DNA from: Strigamia acuminata
Taxonomy: Eukaryota > Arthropoda > Chilopoda > Geophilomorpha > Linotaeniidae
Assembly: GCA_949358305.1 (NCBI GenBank)
Contig: OX442321.1
Coordinates: 8,085,605-8,149,604, forward strand
Length of the DNA stretch: 64,000 bases
Direction of reading: 5' to 3'
Of this stretch, positions 11,743-23,400 are shown in pieces (position 1 is the stretch's first letter; every line of letters begins with the position of its first letter). A program made the position numbers and the translations under genes. Below the pieces are notes generated by a model that saw nothing but the letters and a program-made list of their open reading frames with translations, was not told where the DNA came from and searched no databases.

Positions 11743-12300
11743 AAAATGTAATAAAAATCGAAAATTAATGGAAACTGAAAAGTTTGTAAATTTCTGGGTT
11801 AAATTTGCGTCTTTCTGCCATACATGATCTTGCAACAGCAATCTCAGACGATTTGAAACATTTTATATTGATCACCGAAGAACTCAAGAAACCGGCGTGA
11901 CGAACTTTTGAACACTAACGTATACACATTCCATTGCTCGACCAGTTTATGACTACACTTATTATACTAGAAATCGTTTGCAAACAATTTCACATCAATA
12001 GGTTTAAAGGTTAAGAATGTGCACAGTGTTTATTTACTTGTTTACATTTGTTTATGCCTGAGGCTCTTTTTTAACAAGGTTGAAAATTGGTTCATTCTCA
12101 ACGTTGGATATGAAATCCGAAATGGGACGACATTAGTACAAGACAAGCAATAGACTGACCTAAAAGCAGACATTGTAAGCTAAAATTCACTAAAATGACA
12201 TTTTATACACTTCCACAGAAGCCTCCACACGTTTATTCTTAATAAACAAATTTTAAATGTCTAATTTTTCTATAACCTTTACTCCTTTTTAGTTCTATTT
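11743..12300. other. Intergenic, no gene seen
   Basis: AT-rich spacer between the small peptide ORF and the satellite block. Nothing supported. Confidence 0.4.
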
Positions 12301-12419
12301 GATTATGGCAACTGTTAATAAAGACAACATCAGCAAATTGCTATCATTGTGTGCACTTATCGGAAATATCTTTGATAATAGAGGACAGCAAAATAATAGA
12401 GGACATCAAACCATCAAAC

Positions 12420-12500
12420 AAAGGAAACAACGCGCCAAGGAGCAGCATGCACGCGCCCAACGCGCCAAGGAGGTGCTTCCACGCGCCCAACGCGCCAAGG
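12420..12500 (+). repeat. Short 30-bp direct repeat block
   Basis: About two and a half copies of a unit containing 'cgcgcccaacgcgccaagga' followed by 'ggtgcttcca'. It sits at the 5' edge of the 29-bp array and inside a short ORF (ATG at 12,305), whose repeated ARAQRAKEVLP peptide is just the repeat translated. Confidence 0.7.
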
Positions 12501-12509
12501 AGGTGCTTC

Positions 12510-13075
12510 CACTTTTATGTGCAGTAGAAGAGATAAGTCACTTTTATATGCAGTAGAAGAGATAAGTCACTTTTATATGCAGTAGAAGAGATACCGGTAA
12601 GTCACTTTTATATGCAGTAGAAGAGATAAGTCACTTTTATATGCAGTAGAAGAGATAAGTCACTTTTATATGCAGTAGAAGAGATAAGTCACTTTTATAT
12701 GCAGTAGAAGAGATAAGTCACTTTTATATGCAGTAGAAGAGATAAGTCACTTTTATATGCAGTAGAAGAGATAAGTCACTTTTATATGCAGTAGAAGAGA
12801 TAAGTCACTTTTATATGCAGTAGAAGAGATAAGTCACTTTTATATGCAGTAGAAGAGATAAGTCACTTTTATATGCAGTAGAAGAGATAAGTCACTTTTA
12901 TATGCAGTAGAAGAGATAAGTCACTTTTATATGCAGTAGAAGAGATAAGTCACTTTTATATGCAGTAGAAGAGATAAGTCACTTTTATATGCAGTAGAAG
13001 AGATAAGTCACTTTTATATGCAGTAGAAGAGATAAGTCACTTTTATATGCAGTAGAAGAGATAAGTCACTTTTCA
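12510..13075 (+). repeat. 29-bp tandem satellite, about 19 near-identical copies
   Basis: Unit begins 'agtcacttttatatgcag' and ends 'tagaagagata' (29 bp). Copies are contiguous with no spacers. One copy near 12,590 carries a 4-bp insertion (ccgg within 'gataccggtaag') and the first copy has a 'gtgcag' variant; the others look identical by eye. Such homogeneity suggests recent expansion or ongoing gene conversion. It is not a CRISPR array, because no unique spacers occur. Confidence 0.95.
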
Positions 13076-13957
13076 AAATGGAAACATCAAAATTGTGGGT
13101 GAAAACAGATCTAATTGTGGATGTAATTGTGGCAAGTTACCTCCCAATATTTTGTCTCATAATAATTTATCTCATTCTCAAATTCTAAATTTGAAATTTT
13201 TTTTAAAGCTTAACGTTCATAACAGACTTGAATAAAGTTTTTCAGCGTACTTGGAAGTATTACTTGTACTTTCCAGCAGTGGATGACAATAGACATTATA
13301 CCACTAGCAAAAAGTCAAAAATGAAAGAAATAGTCAAGAAGAATGCGTTGTGTTGTCTTCCGTCGTCGTGTCGTTGCTAAAATTATCTGGGAGTTTAAAC
13401 CCATAGTTTATTTTGTTTAATTTTTTTTTGTATTTTTATGGGCTTGTTATTCATAGTCTACAGCTCAGTAAAAGCTTAGTAGAAGTCCATTCATTGCAAT
13501 TTAACAAATAATAGAGGTGACTTTAACTTTGATAAAAAGCTAGGTCATTGGCTGGGCTTTTTATTACTTTCTCTATACCTGCAATATGTTTTCTAAGCTT
13601 ATATTTCAGACAGTCTTGACACTCTTAAAGCGTGCCATTAGAACCAGGAATAGTGGCAATGGTCAGAAGAGCGATTAAAACTACGCCAACAAAAAAAATT
13701 ACAAAAGTAGGGATCATCGTAACCATGCGGCCACCAGGTTGACTGGATAGAAAACCACGAAAGATAAAGTGCAACCTTTAAGCTAGGTTAGGATGAGAAA
13801 ATAAACTACAAGTGCATAAACTGGAAATTACAGGACGCCAGGTTGAAGAAATGTAGACGCAGAATAAGAGCTAAGAAATTTGTGTACAGAAATAAGAATA
13901 TTCTCACAGAACTACTCAAGAAATAGAAAAATAAAAAATAGAAAAATAGAAAAATAT

Positions 13958-14065
13958 GCATTTTTCCCATCTGCAAATGCATTTTTTCCATCTGCAAATG
14001 CATTTTTTCCATCTGCAAATACATTTTTTCCATCTGCAAATACATTTTTTCCATCTGCAAATGCA
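13958..14065 (+). repeat. 21-bp minisatellite, five copies
   Basis: Unit 'tgcattttttccatctgcaa' plus one base, repeated five times. A diverged trace of the same sequence is at 3,370-3,425 in copy 1 of the duplication. Because 21 is divisible by three, it makes open frames on both strands that are not genes. Confidence 0.9.
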
Positions 14066-15299
14066 TTTTTTTTGCTTAACCTCTTAACCACTGATCACTT
14101 TGAAAATAAAAACCAGGTTTCAGAAATCAAATCCCAAACTAAACACTTGATGTCACAAAAAAATGGAAAATGCCATTACCAACCACAAGACAAATTCAAT
14201 TTCAAATAAAAAATTCGAACCAAACTTTGAAAAACCACCAAAAAGCACTAAAAAGCTCCAAAAGGCGCATCAAATAATATTCTTGCCAAATAAATACTCA
14301 ACCGCCACATACCTGAAGAAATACAGAAGAAAATACAATTCGAACTATGCCTATAGTAGGCCTAAAACGGCGCCAAACAATAGCAAAAAAACATACAAAA
14401 GACAATAAATGGATCACTTTTCAAAGAAATACGAATTCAAACTTGCTGAGAAATTTGCGAAAATGGTGTTTATGAAACCAACCAACCTTTTGGAAATCAA
14501 ACCCGAATAAAACAACGTGAAAAACCATGAAAAACGAACACAGCATGTCGAACAGCAAAATCTTGCTGTTCACCTCGTCTCATGCTGATCGAGACGAAAT
14601 TACGTGACAGGTTATTTGTTTAGCGTCTCGTATTGTTTATAGCATCGTCATAAAATGCCCATACGATTATTGTTTAGCGTATCGTATTGTTTACAGCCTC
14701 GTCATAAAATGTCCATACACACACATGATTGAACGATCAAAACATCATGAATATGCACTAAACGCACATTGGGTGGACTCTATTTCTCTGCTGGGTGGAA
14801 AATTTGACTAAGTCTCGAAAAATGCAATGCAAAATACAATTGACAAAACTCCAAGGCAGATGATGCGCTCACGTGCAATGCAGCCCACTGGACCGCCTTC
14901 GACATCATCAATCTTTCAATCAATTGCCAGGAAAACCCGCAGTCGTGAGTCGTTCATCTCCAACCACTTCGTAGAGGATGTCAAGTTCATCGATTATTAC
15001 AAGTGAGTGATTACTTTGATTAGTTAGGTCGTTGAGCAAAATGAAATGAAATGTTGAAATGTACGTACGAGACGAACAGGAAGCAGTACCAAATCGACAT
15101 CAGAGACGAAGAACAGCCCATGTTGGTTCATCGGGAGTAACCGGCGCGCGAAATCACCGAGAGCCGCGAATTGTTGCTGGTGCCCAGAGCTGTCATGCTT
15201 GACGGGGATGTCGGCCAAAAAAAATTATCTAAATTTAAAAATTGATTTAATAAAAATTAATCAACATTAATGAATTTGTTTTGGTTTCCTTCACAACTT

Positions 15300-15625
15300 A
15301 CCCGCCAAAACAATAGGAGCTTTGGGGCAATAATGCTACTCCGAGACACCATTTGCTCAAATATTATCATTGGAATTGTGATTACATGCGGATAAGAACG
15401 AGGACGCAATCGTCCTTCCTGACCAGCTGTATACCATAGTGTCATATTCACTTTTAATCCATCGCACATTAACGAACCAGCAAAATTATCAAATCTGAAA
15501 GAAATAATTGTTTTAAAAAATTCAGTTATATTATATAAATATAAATATAAAAATGTACTTACACATATTCGACCGGAAAGCTGTCACTCGTGTACGCAAT
15601 TAAAAGACAAGTTTTCCCGATCTGA
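15300..15625 (-). pseudogene. Rho/Rac-family small GTPase fragment, decayed, intron retained
   Basis: On the minus strand, 15,625-15,560 encodes IGKTCLLIAYTSDSFPVEYV, the P-loop end and switch I lead-in of Rho GTPases. A 60-70 bp intron with GTAAGT donor and TTTCAG acceptor follows. Then 15,490-15,300 encodes FDNFAGSLMCDGLKVNM and LWYTAGQEGRLRPRSYP, matching the switch II region (Rho consensus LWDTAGQE..RLRPLSYP). The Asp of DTAGQE is Tyr, two residues are missing after GQE, the P-loop start is out of frame and the sequence after the SYP motif is badly eroded. The retained intron means the copy arose from DNA rather than from a processed mRNA. It lies wholly inside the block absent from duplication copy 1. 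Confidence 0.65.
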
Positions 15626-16560
15626 ATCTGCCGCCATGTTTGTTGATTTTCTCTATACTGTGAGTGGCCATCAAAAGATGGCGCTCAAGGTCGAACGAGA
15701 AGTATTTACAACTCATCGTTCGACCTTGATGGCGCTGGCTTTCATTTCCTCCGTCAAAAAAAATTATTTTGATGTGTACTCCCATCTTTCTAAAAAAATT
15801 ATGTTTAGTTTGTTAAATAAAAAACAAAACGTAAGGGGCCAAGTTGTCAAAAATCTGCAGTGGAGCGGTAGGCGCAGATTGGCTGTGGCTCTACAGACGG
15901 ATTTTTATGAAATTTTATTGATACAAGTTTTTTTTTGTTGGAATTTCGGGGACCCTGCCTATGAACCCCTTCTTTGGCGCGCGCCTACGGCAGGCCAAAA
16001 CGGGCTCTTGGACATTTAAACAACAAAACATGAATTCCAAGGTTAACGACGTTCAACCTTGATATGAATTCGATAGTTTGATACATGAATTGTTTGATCG
16101 TAACAATAAAACGAGTTTTTAATGCGCGATTTCCGGATACCGTATTCCCACACATCCGGTTCTAGATCATCAAAATTACATAACAATTAACACAAATAAC
16201 CCTAGTTTGCAAAATTTGCTAAATTTTATTCCTGACTTTGGAGTGTCAGCACACGAGACATGATTCTGTGGGAACATAATCTTCCTAATACAGAATATTT
16301 TTATGCGCACATTTCCTAATGTCCAGCCCAGCAGACCTTAGAACAAACATGAATCATTAAACTAGATAAACACTTGCGATAAAATACTAAAAATACACGT
16401 ATTCAGCACGAATCCGCATTCTCCAATTAACTAGATCGATAAAAATAATTTAATCAGCAAAAATTTCCATCAAAATAAATTCTTTATAAAATCATTAGTG
16501 GAAATAGACGAGACTAAAATCGACTAAAAAATAATAAACCTGCTTATCTTGATTGTTCAG

Positions 16561-16567
16561 TATAAAA
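16561..16567 (+). promoter_or_regulatory. TATA box of the cystatin gene
   Basis: TATAAAA at 16,561, preceded by CAG and 79 bases before the cystatin ATG. It decides against extending the protein upstream, since the in-frame upstream codons would read through the TATA box. Confidence 0.6.
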
Positions 16568-16645
16568 AGGAAGTGGAAGGACGTACATAACTACTCGAAA
16601 ACGAAGCAAACGGTCACAATCGCAATCCACTTAACCTCAACAAGA

Positions 16646-17221
16646 ATGGAGAAATACATCATCATCTTGTTTTTAGTTTCTCTCGTGGCAAACACCGTCC
16701 AAAGTACCGGTTGTACTGGCTGTCCAGGGAGTCTAACGGACGAAGACCTCCGTTCGGAGAAACTCATCAATTTTGCCAAGGCAGGATTGGAAAAAATCTA
16801 CCAGAAAAAATTAGCGGAGAATTCCTTGCCTAGTTGCGTCGATCTTAAAGGAGAGCTTCGCTCGGGTACCAAACAGGTGCGAGAGACGAATGAAGCAACA
16901 TATTTATTTGTTGATATTTCATTACATTGCGATTATCACAGGTGGTGGCCGGTTTCAAATACGTTTTACAAGTAGAAGTTAAACCAATTAAAAGCACAAA
17001 AGCAGACTGCGCCGCTTCTAATGTCGACCCAAATTCCGTACCAGTAAGACAAAAAAAAATTGTAAATTTTTAATTAGATTTTCAACTTTTTTTTGATTTT
17101 GTTTCAGATCGAAACTTGTGAAATTACAGTTTGGCAAAAACCGTATACAAACATTCCCGAAAACGAGCGAACGGAAATTACATTCGTCTGTCCAGCACCT
17201 GTAAAACCCGCTTTAGAGTAA
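16646..17221 (+). CDS. Secreted cystatin (cysteine protease inhibitor), 148 residues, three exons
   Basis: Exons are 16646-16876, 16942-17043 and 17108-17221, all phase 0 with GT-AG introns of 64-65 bp. Residues 1-20 (MEKYIIILFLVSLVANTVQS) form a signal peptide. The mature N-terminus reads GCTGCPG and supplies the Gly that contacts the protease. The family motif QxVxG reads QVVAG and spans the first intron (Q77 ends exon 1). The second binding hairpin reads VWQKPY. Four or more Cys in the C-terminal half fit a type-2 cystatin with disulfides, and the length is normal for one domain. It would inhibit papain-like cathepsins outside the cell or in lysosomes. The gene sits in a block missing from the other duplication copy. 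Confidence 0.88.
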
Positions 17222-17668
17222 AAGTAAAGCAACAAAAAAATTATTTTATGTCAAATAAAAATTTAAACTTAAAATTCACCATTTAATTGCACCTAGGACG
17301 ATTAAACAGTAAAAATGGCGGAAGTCTCGTGTTCAATTGTCCTAAATTACACAACACCATTATTCTATTTTTAAAAATTCAAGTTTATTACTTTAGATGA
17401 AAATAAAAACAGCAAAAGGCAAAAAATGAAATTTACCGAGTCAATAATTTCACGCATAAATGCATAAAATTGTAGCAACACAAAACAAATATTTCACTCG
17501 CTGAATAGTTAATACAAAAACAGCACAAATATTCCTGAGAAAGAAGTAATTCCATTAAACAAGACAAATCATAAAATAAACAATACAAAAATAGCTACTA
17601 AATTAATTATTACTTCAAAAAATTAATAAAAAAAAAAACAAACAATTAACATCGACCACAAATCAAAT
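17222..17668. other. Intergenic between cystatin and the ZAD-IRF gene
   Basis: AT-rich. It contains the right flank of the duplicated segment (to about 17,570, 'aatattcctgagaaagaagt'). The adjoining genes are convergent. No gene seen. Confidence 0.5.
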
Positions 17669-20015
17669 TCATTTACTCATAATCTTTACAGAATGAATAA
17701 CTTTGTGTTTGTTTAGATCGGACACGGTATAAAAACTATCCATGCACAGATTACACGTGTAGGGCCGAATTCCGAAATGAGTATTGAAATGATTCTTCAA
17801 ACCTTCGTCGGACAAGAACTTTCGACTACAAATTTCGCACTTGTAATGTCCCTGCCGTTTGTTTGTTTTCGACGTCATTTTGGCGATTTTTTTCGCAACT
17901 TCGCACCGTTGTCGATGTTTAACCAACGCCGAAATGCACTCGAATCGAACGCCACAGTCTCTGCAATATTTACCCTTACAATTGCGCTCTAGTTTCCGTC
18001 TCGTGGGACTCGTCTGATCGGCAGATGAAGTGGGATTGGCCACTTCCACGCGCTTTTCCTAATTTAATAACAAAAACCGATTAGTTTATTTGTTGTTTTA
18101 AAAATAAAAATGAATATATCTGGATTAAAAATCAACTATTCCAAGCACCAAATGCAATAAATAAATATCTCTCTTTTTTATTAATTTACATTTAAAAAGA
18201 AAATAATTTTTTTTTTTTAATTTATCTATTTTTTTAAAAAAGAAAATAATTCAAATTTACAAATGTGATAAATGCATTAAAATGAGACTCTAACAAAGAC
18301 ACTTTAACCTCTCGTAAATTCTTCATTCACCTTTTCAGCTATTAAAGTTTGACTTTGCGTAAACTTTATTTTAAAATCCTGGATCCATTTGGCAACTGTC
18401 TCTTCGTTCGGTAACTCGTTCATTGTATCTGAGTTGTTTGGCGACCAATCATCATCATCCGCAACAGTCTAAAAAATACAAAAATAAATTAAATGTTTTA
18501 AAAATTCGTAAAGATTAAAATAAATTGCTTACCTCTTCCCTCTCGACACACCAGTCGTTATTGTCTAATGGAATTTGAGTGATGGCAGTTTTTGGTTTAT
18601 TAGGACGTTTGAAGTCTCCATTTTGTTCGAATGGTTCAGAATCATTCAAGTCCATCGTGTGATCAGAATCGTTTTCGTTTTGTTCCCGTTTCATGGCCAA
18701 AGCGTAACTATCTAGCGTGTAATTATGGTCTGCGCTAACTTGTCGATTCAATATATTGTAACGTTCTGTAAATAAAAGTTTTAAAAAAATATATTAATAT
18801 TTTGATACAAAATGAAAATCCAACTCAACAAACCTTCGAAATCTGTGATGCAATACACTTTAAACGGAGGATTCGCCATAAAATTATGGAACTCCCGCAC
18901 TTCTCGTATATTTGGCAATTTATGAAGTGACGTACGAATGCAGGTCTTCCATAACACAAAGTCCTCTTTGTCGCTGTACCGGCCTTTCAACACAGCCCAC
19001 TCCTAATTTAATATTTAAAAAAGAATAAAGATAAATAAATTGCAAACAATTTTTTAAACAAATAAATACTTTAAATAATTGCGAATCTTCAGGACGCCAT
19101 CTATTGGTGCCTTGACGAGGCCAAGGTAATCTAAATAAACCACGAGCCCGATTTTCCCATTCTAAACCTCGAAATCTTCCCGATTCTAACCCTCGAATAA
19201 GAAATGGAACTAATTTCGCTTCCCGCCGTCTCGGTCTTGGAACGGTTATCTAAAAATTAAATTTATTTTTTTTAAATTAGAAAATTCCAAATAAAATATT
19301 TAAAATGACATTACTTTTTCCTTATTTGCTAATTCCGACGTAATTTCCGACCAAACAACTTGCGCAGTTCGAATTTTCTCGTAAAAATCATGGAAAGATT
19401 TCAAAACGGAAACACACTCTCGACACAAGCGAATACACTTCGCCATCTTTGCAATATCCTAAAAAAAAAAAAAATTAAAGCAAAAAAAAATTAGAAGTAA
19501 AAAATAAAAACCGTTAGAAATCGTTAGGAAATATTAGAAAAACGAATAGAATATTTAAAAAATGCGAAATTAGTCTCGTTAAATTACGTAATGATGATCA
19601 GGGAGTAGCGAAACATTCACTGGCTATCGCGTGGCGTCTCGGATTCGATTTCACATTCAGTATTAAAACCACCTCAAAACTTTAACTTTTAAACAGTAAT
19701 CCCATGTCCGCTACATTTACACTCGCAGAAGGGAGGTTTCGGCGAATAAAACGAGTTAGGAACTCGATTGAAAGCGAAACAGTTCGCTAAATTGAAACAA
19801 AGTGCATGTCTTGCACTAGGCTACATATAAACACAAAATAGGCTTAAAATTGAAATATTAGCGTTACTCACTTCAAGTTCCAGATATGTTTGCATTCGTG
19901 TTGGAAGAATTTTCGTAACATTGTCTTCGCCTTCCACGCACATTGCATGCTCGTCCAATTTGGCGCACAAGCGACATGTTTTACCCGACATCGTAAATGC
20001 TTCTTCCGCCAGCAT
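17669..20015 (-). CDS. ZAD-IRF-C2H2 fusion transcription factor, 465 residues, seven exons
   Basis: Exons: 20015-19872, 19458-19315, 19249-19070, 19002-18834, 18765-18533, 18468-18331, 18058-17669; every junction keeps frame. Exons 1-2 (residues 1-96) encode a ZAD: CRLC near residue 14 and a distal LCREC followed by VLKSFHDFYEKI. Exons 3-4 (97-213) encode an IRF DNA-binding domain: LVPFLIRGLESGRFRGLEW, FRLPWP, NRWRPEDSQLF, EWAVLKGRY, LWKTCIRTSLHKLPNIREV and FKVYCI, with four of the five signature Trp (127, 139, 147, 158; the first is Phe112). A Glu/Asp-rich linker follows. Exon 7 has three zinc fingers (CRDC, CEIC, CNLC), the first ending HRQRC (C2HC). There is no IAD domain. It is likely a nuclear DNA-binding protein that dimerises through the ZAD. 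Two neighbouring genes read as one is the main alternative, but there is no internal stop, start or poly(A) signal. Confidence 0.85.
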
Positions 20016-20411
20016 TACACTTCAGAAGAAAGACCAAAACTTTGGGGCTTGTGATTGGTTAGTTTCAAATCACGTGGATCAAGTATCGGTTACGATTTCA
20101 TTTTCGCCATTTGAGTGTTCCGGATTGGTCGGTTAGAAACCTACGTCATAAGATTTGAATTTGAGTAGAATTTTTCCCAAGTTTTCCCAATGAGATCATA
20201 TTTGTTTTAAAAAGAAGAAAAAAATGTATATTTTAATGTCCGAATAATACTTTAACAAAAAAAAAATTATTTTAGAAAATATTTCTCATTATTTTATTTC
20301 CTACTACACCGATAAAAAGTTATATCCAAAAAAATTAAATAAAAATGAAAACAAGAAAGTTATAAAATTATGTTTGTTAAAAAAGGCTTATTTTTGGCAA
20401 TTACAAAAAAA

Positions 20412-23400
20412 TCACGATTCTGTGCTGAAACTGACATCCGCCTCATACGGCAGAGTCCAATTTGCCGAGCTACCTCGCTTGCAGTATCTAGGACAAGCCT
20501 TGTTAAATATATCTTCCAATTCGGGCGGATCAATAGTCGAGAAAAACGATTCAAAGTTGACATCTTTCATTTGGCGCATAACAGCAATTTTAACTCTCTG
20601 GTCTAAAATTTAAAAATAAAAATCAACAAAAAATTACAACTAAAATCAACAAAATCAAACCCACGTTGAGCCCATTTCGGTATGTGTTTTCGTGGATTGC
20701 ACTCATCGTCAGTGGAATCTTCAGAATTCAGATCGTCAATATCATAATTGTCCGGATCTTTCAGCTCGATTGGTTGTTTGACCACTTCCGGAGTCATATC
20801 GTAACTGAATTTAAAAAAAAAATAATTACAACAATTAAAACAAATACTTCAATTTTCTGTATTTATTTACCTATCGGGGTTGGGAGGTTTCAGTTGAGTG
20901 AAAGTCGAGTTCAGCACAGATTTGACCAAAACATTTTCTTTTTTAGCCTGAAAATGAGAAAAATGAATTAATTTCGCTCATTTCGATGCGACAAAATTCC
21001 TCAAACCTCTGCAGCTTGTTGGACTTTTTCGCGAGCCAGCTTTTCCCGTTCCCTCAAACGTTCCATTTCTGCTTTCTCCCGCGCGAGTCTCTCTCGTTCG
21101 CGTTGTTTTTCACTGCAGAAAAACTAATTAAATAAAAACAAACAACAAACGAGCAATTATTTTACATTTCTGCCGCTTGACGCTGCAATTCCTTCAGTCT
21201 CTGAAGCTCGAGTTCCTTTCTCTTCCTTTCCTCCTCCTCCTCCAATCGCTGTTTTTCTAACTCGACGCGACGATTCTCCTCCAACTCCTTCATTTCTTGT
21301 TTCGCCAATTGGATTTTTCTCTGCTCCGCTAATCGCTCCTGCTGCTTCAACAATTCCATTTCCTTTTTCTTCTTAGATTGTTCCAGATACCGAATCTGTT
21401 CCTCCTCCTAAAAAAAAAAAAATATATATATATTTTTAAATAAAAAACAAAATTTTTTATAAAAAAAACCTTCTCCTGAAGCTTGATTTTTCGTATTTCT
21501 TCTTCTTTCGAACGCCTTTCCTCAGCTTTAAACGCTTTTTCCTGCAACCTAGTGCAAGCTTTACTCGGCGTCAAGCGACTCCTCTCTCTCGGCTTATCTT
21601 TCGCCGCAATTTTAACCAAATGCTCCAATTTTCGCTCCTCCTCTTGTCTATTGCGTTTGTCCAACACTTCTTGCATTTTTAAGGCCCGCATTCTAAAAAC
21701 AACAACACCAACGATAAAATAAAGCATTCAATTAAATCCACACAAATCCATCCCACCGTTTAATTTCTTCGGCTTTTCGTTTCTGTCGTTCGAATCGCGA
21801 CTTCAACGTCAGCCGACATTTCTCTTCCTTTTTCTCCAACGCTTCTTGCTTCTGACGAATCATTTTCTAAAATCAAAACAAAAATAAAACAAACTCAAAT
21901 CCGACAATTAACCAAACAAATACCGCTTCGAGAACTTTCGGCGACACATAACGCCCAGACGCATTCATCTTGGGCCGCGAAACACTCACGGGAGTCCCAA
22001 CAAATCGCTTGCTCGCGGACGACGGAACAACCTACACAAAAAACCCGAATTAACACAATTAAACGCACAAATAAACACAAATTACTTGTCTAGAGCCTGA
22101 ATATTCGCTAGTTTGACTCCCCGAACGAACTTTCTGCGTCGAACGAGCGTTGGACGTGCATTTCAAGTTCCTCTGTACAACAAATTGGAATAAAATCTAT
22201 CAACGCCACAATCAATAACCAAAGCAAACCTTCTTTCTCGGAGGAGTAGGCGTTTTAGGTATAACATCATCCTCATCCTCGCTTCCAGTATCTTGATAAC
22301 TCGATTCGTCCTTGTCCGTTTGCATCTCCTCCATCGGTGCTGCCACTTCATCCCTGTCACTCTCTGGCCCCACTTCGCAATTATCCTCTTCCTTCTCAAC
22401 TAAACGAGCAGCCTCGCTGTGTAATTTGGCCACACGGACAGAAGAGCGGTGTGACGACGGTCGTCCGTGTCCATTTTTCAAGTGTGCATTCAACACGCTC
22501 TTTCTCATCCCACTGACCCGACGTTTCCCCAAGCTAGGACTGCGTCGGATCGTCTTCGTGGGTCCTGAAAACTCGGGTTTATGTTCGATGGGTGTACAAA
22601 GCACGTACGGACTCGCGGTCAATTTTCTATCGACCAATTTGATCGGCGACAGAGTGGAAACGAACATTTTATCCATCGATGCGCGTTGTTCGCGCTCGGG
22701 AGTCGCGTTTTTCAAGGGCGAAATGATTTTTTCTTCATATTCTTTCACTTTTTTCAGGACTTCGAATTTTGGTTGAACGGTGGTGCTTTGTTTGGTGGAT
22801 TTCTTGAGCTTGGTTACCGTTTGCGGTGCAAATACTTCATCGGGAGACGCATCAGCTTGATGAGCGGCTTGTATTCGTGTGTAGCGACGTGTTCGTCGCA
22901 CAGGTGCATCGGGTTCCTCCATTTCGGGTATAGGAGCCTCATTTTTGATGGTTTTAACAGTAGTCAATCGTTTCTTGCTTTCTTCTTCATCGTCTTCGCT
23001 AAAAAATGAACAAAATCGAAGTGATTTCCAATTAAAATCGTTAATTTACGGTGAAATTACGTATTCGGTTTATTCTTCTTGTTCTCTTTGTTTCCCTGCA
23101 ATAATCCCGTTCGTCTTTTCGACGTGCGGACAGTTGACGGTGTTTTCGGGTAAGTAATCGGTTTTCCACTGCAGGGATTTAAAATAGAAATGAGATAAAT
23201 TAGAATGGAAAATAGAATATTTCTTAAGACCTTGTAAAAAGCTTCACTGCGTTAATATACGCGGTGTCAATGAAGTCGTATGTTTGTTCGAACTCGTGGT
23301 TTAATGCCTCAAGGTGTTTCGCTTCTTCCGCGCGAAGTTTTTTGAATAAATCTATCTAAAAATGCAAACAAAACGTCAGGTACGTTTGATAAATTACAAA

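Larger units (their letters stand above)
13550..17570 (+). repeat. Segmental duplication, copy 2 (longer, carries cystatin and a Rho fragment)
   Basis: Collinear with 2,680-4,815. Beyond the shared anchors it holds a 21-bp minisatellite (13,958-14,065), a block at about 14,780-15,730 absent from copy 1, and a block at about 16,520-17,485 absent from copy 1 that is almost exactly the cystatin gene with its promoter and 3' end. The flanks of both blocks can be matched to continuous sequence in copy 1 (near 4,050 and near 4,705). Confidence 0.8.

Noticed and set aside
12510-13075. Possible CRISPR array
   Set aside because: The 29-bp units are contiguous with no unique spacers, and the genome is eukaryotic with spliceosomal introns.
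15024-15218. Continuation of the Rho GTPase fragment
   Set aside because: Only faint similarity to the GTKxDL region in any frame; I could not support it as coding.
16553-16645. Longer cystatin N-terminus
   Set aside because: The upstream in-frame codons run through the TATA box and lack an ATG; ATG 16,646 gives a proper signal peptide.
22312-23009. Plus-strand frames of 154 and 142 codons
   Set aside because: Antisense to the large INCENP exon 4, which is supported by conserved flanking exons and phase.
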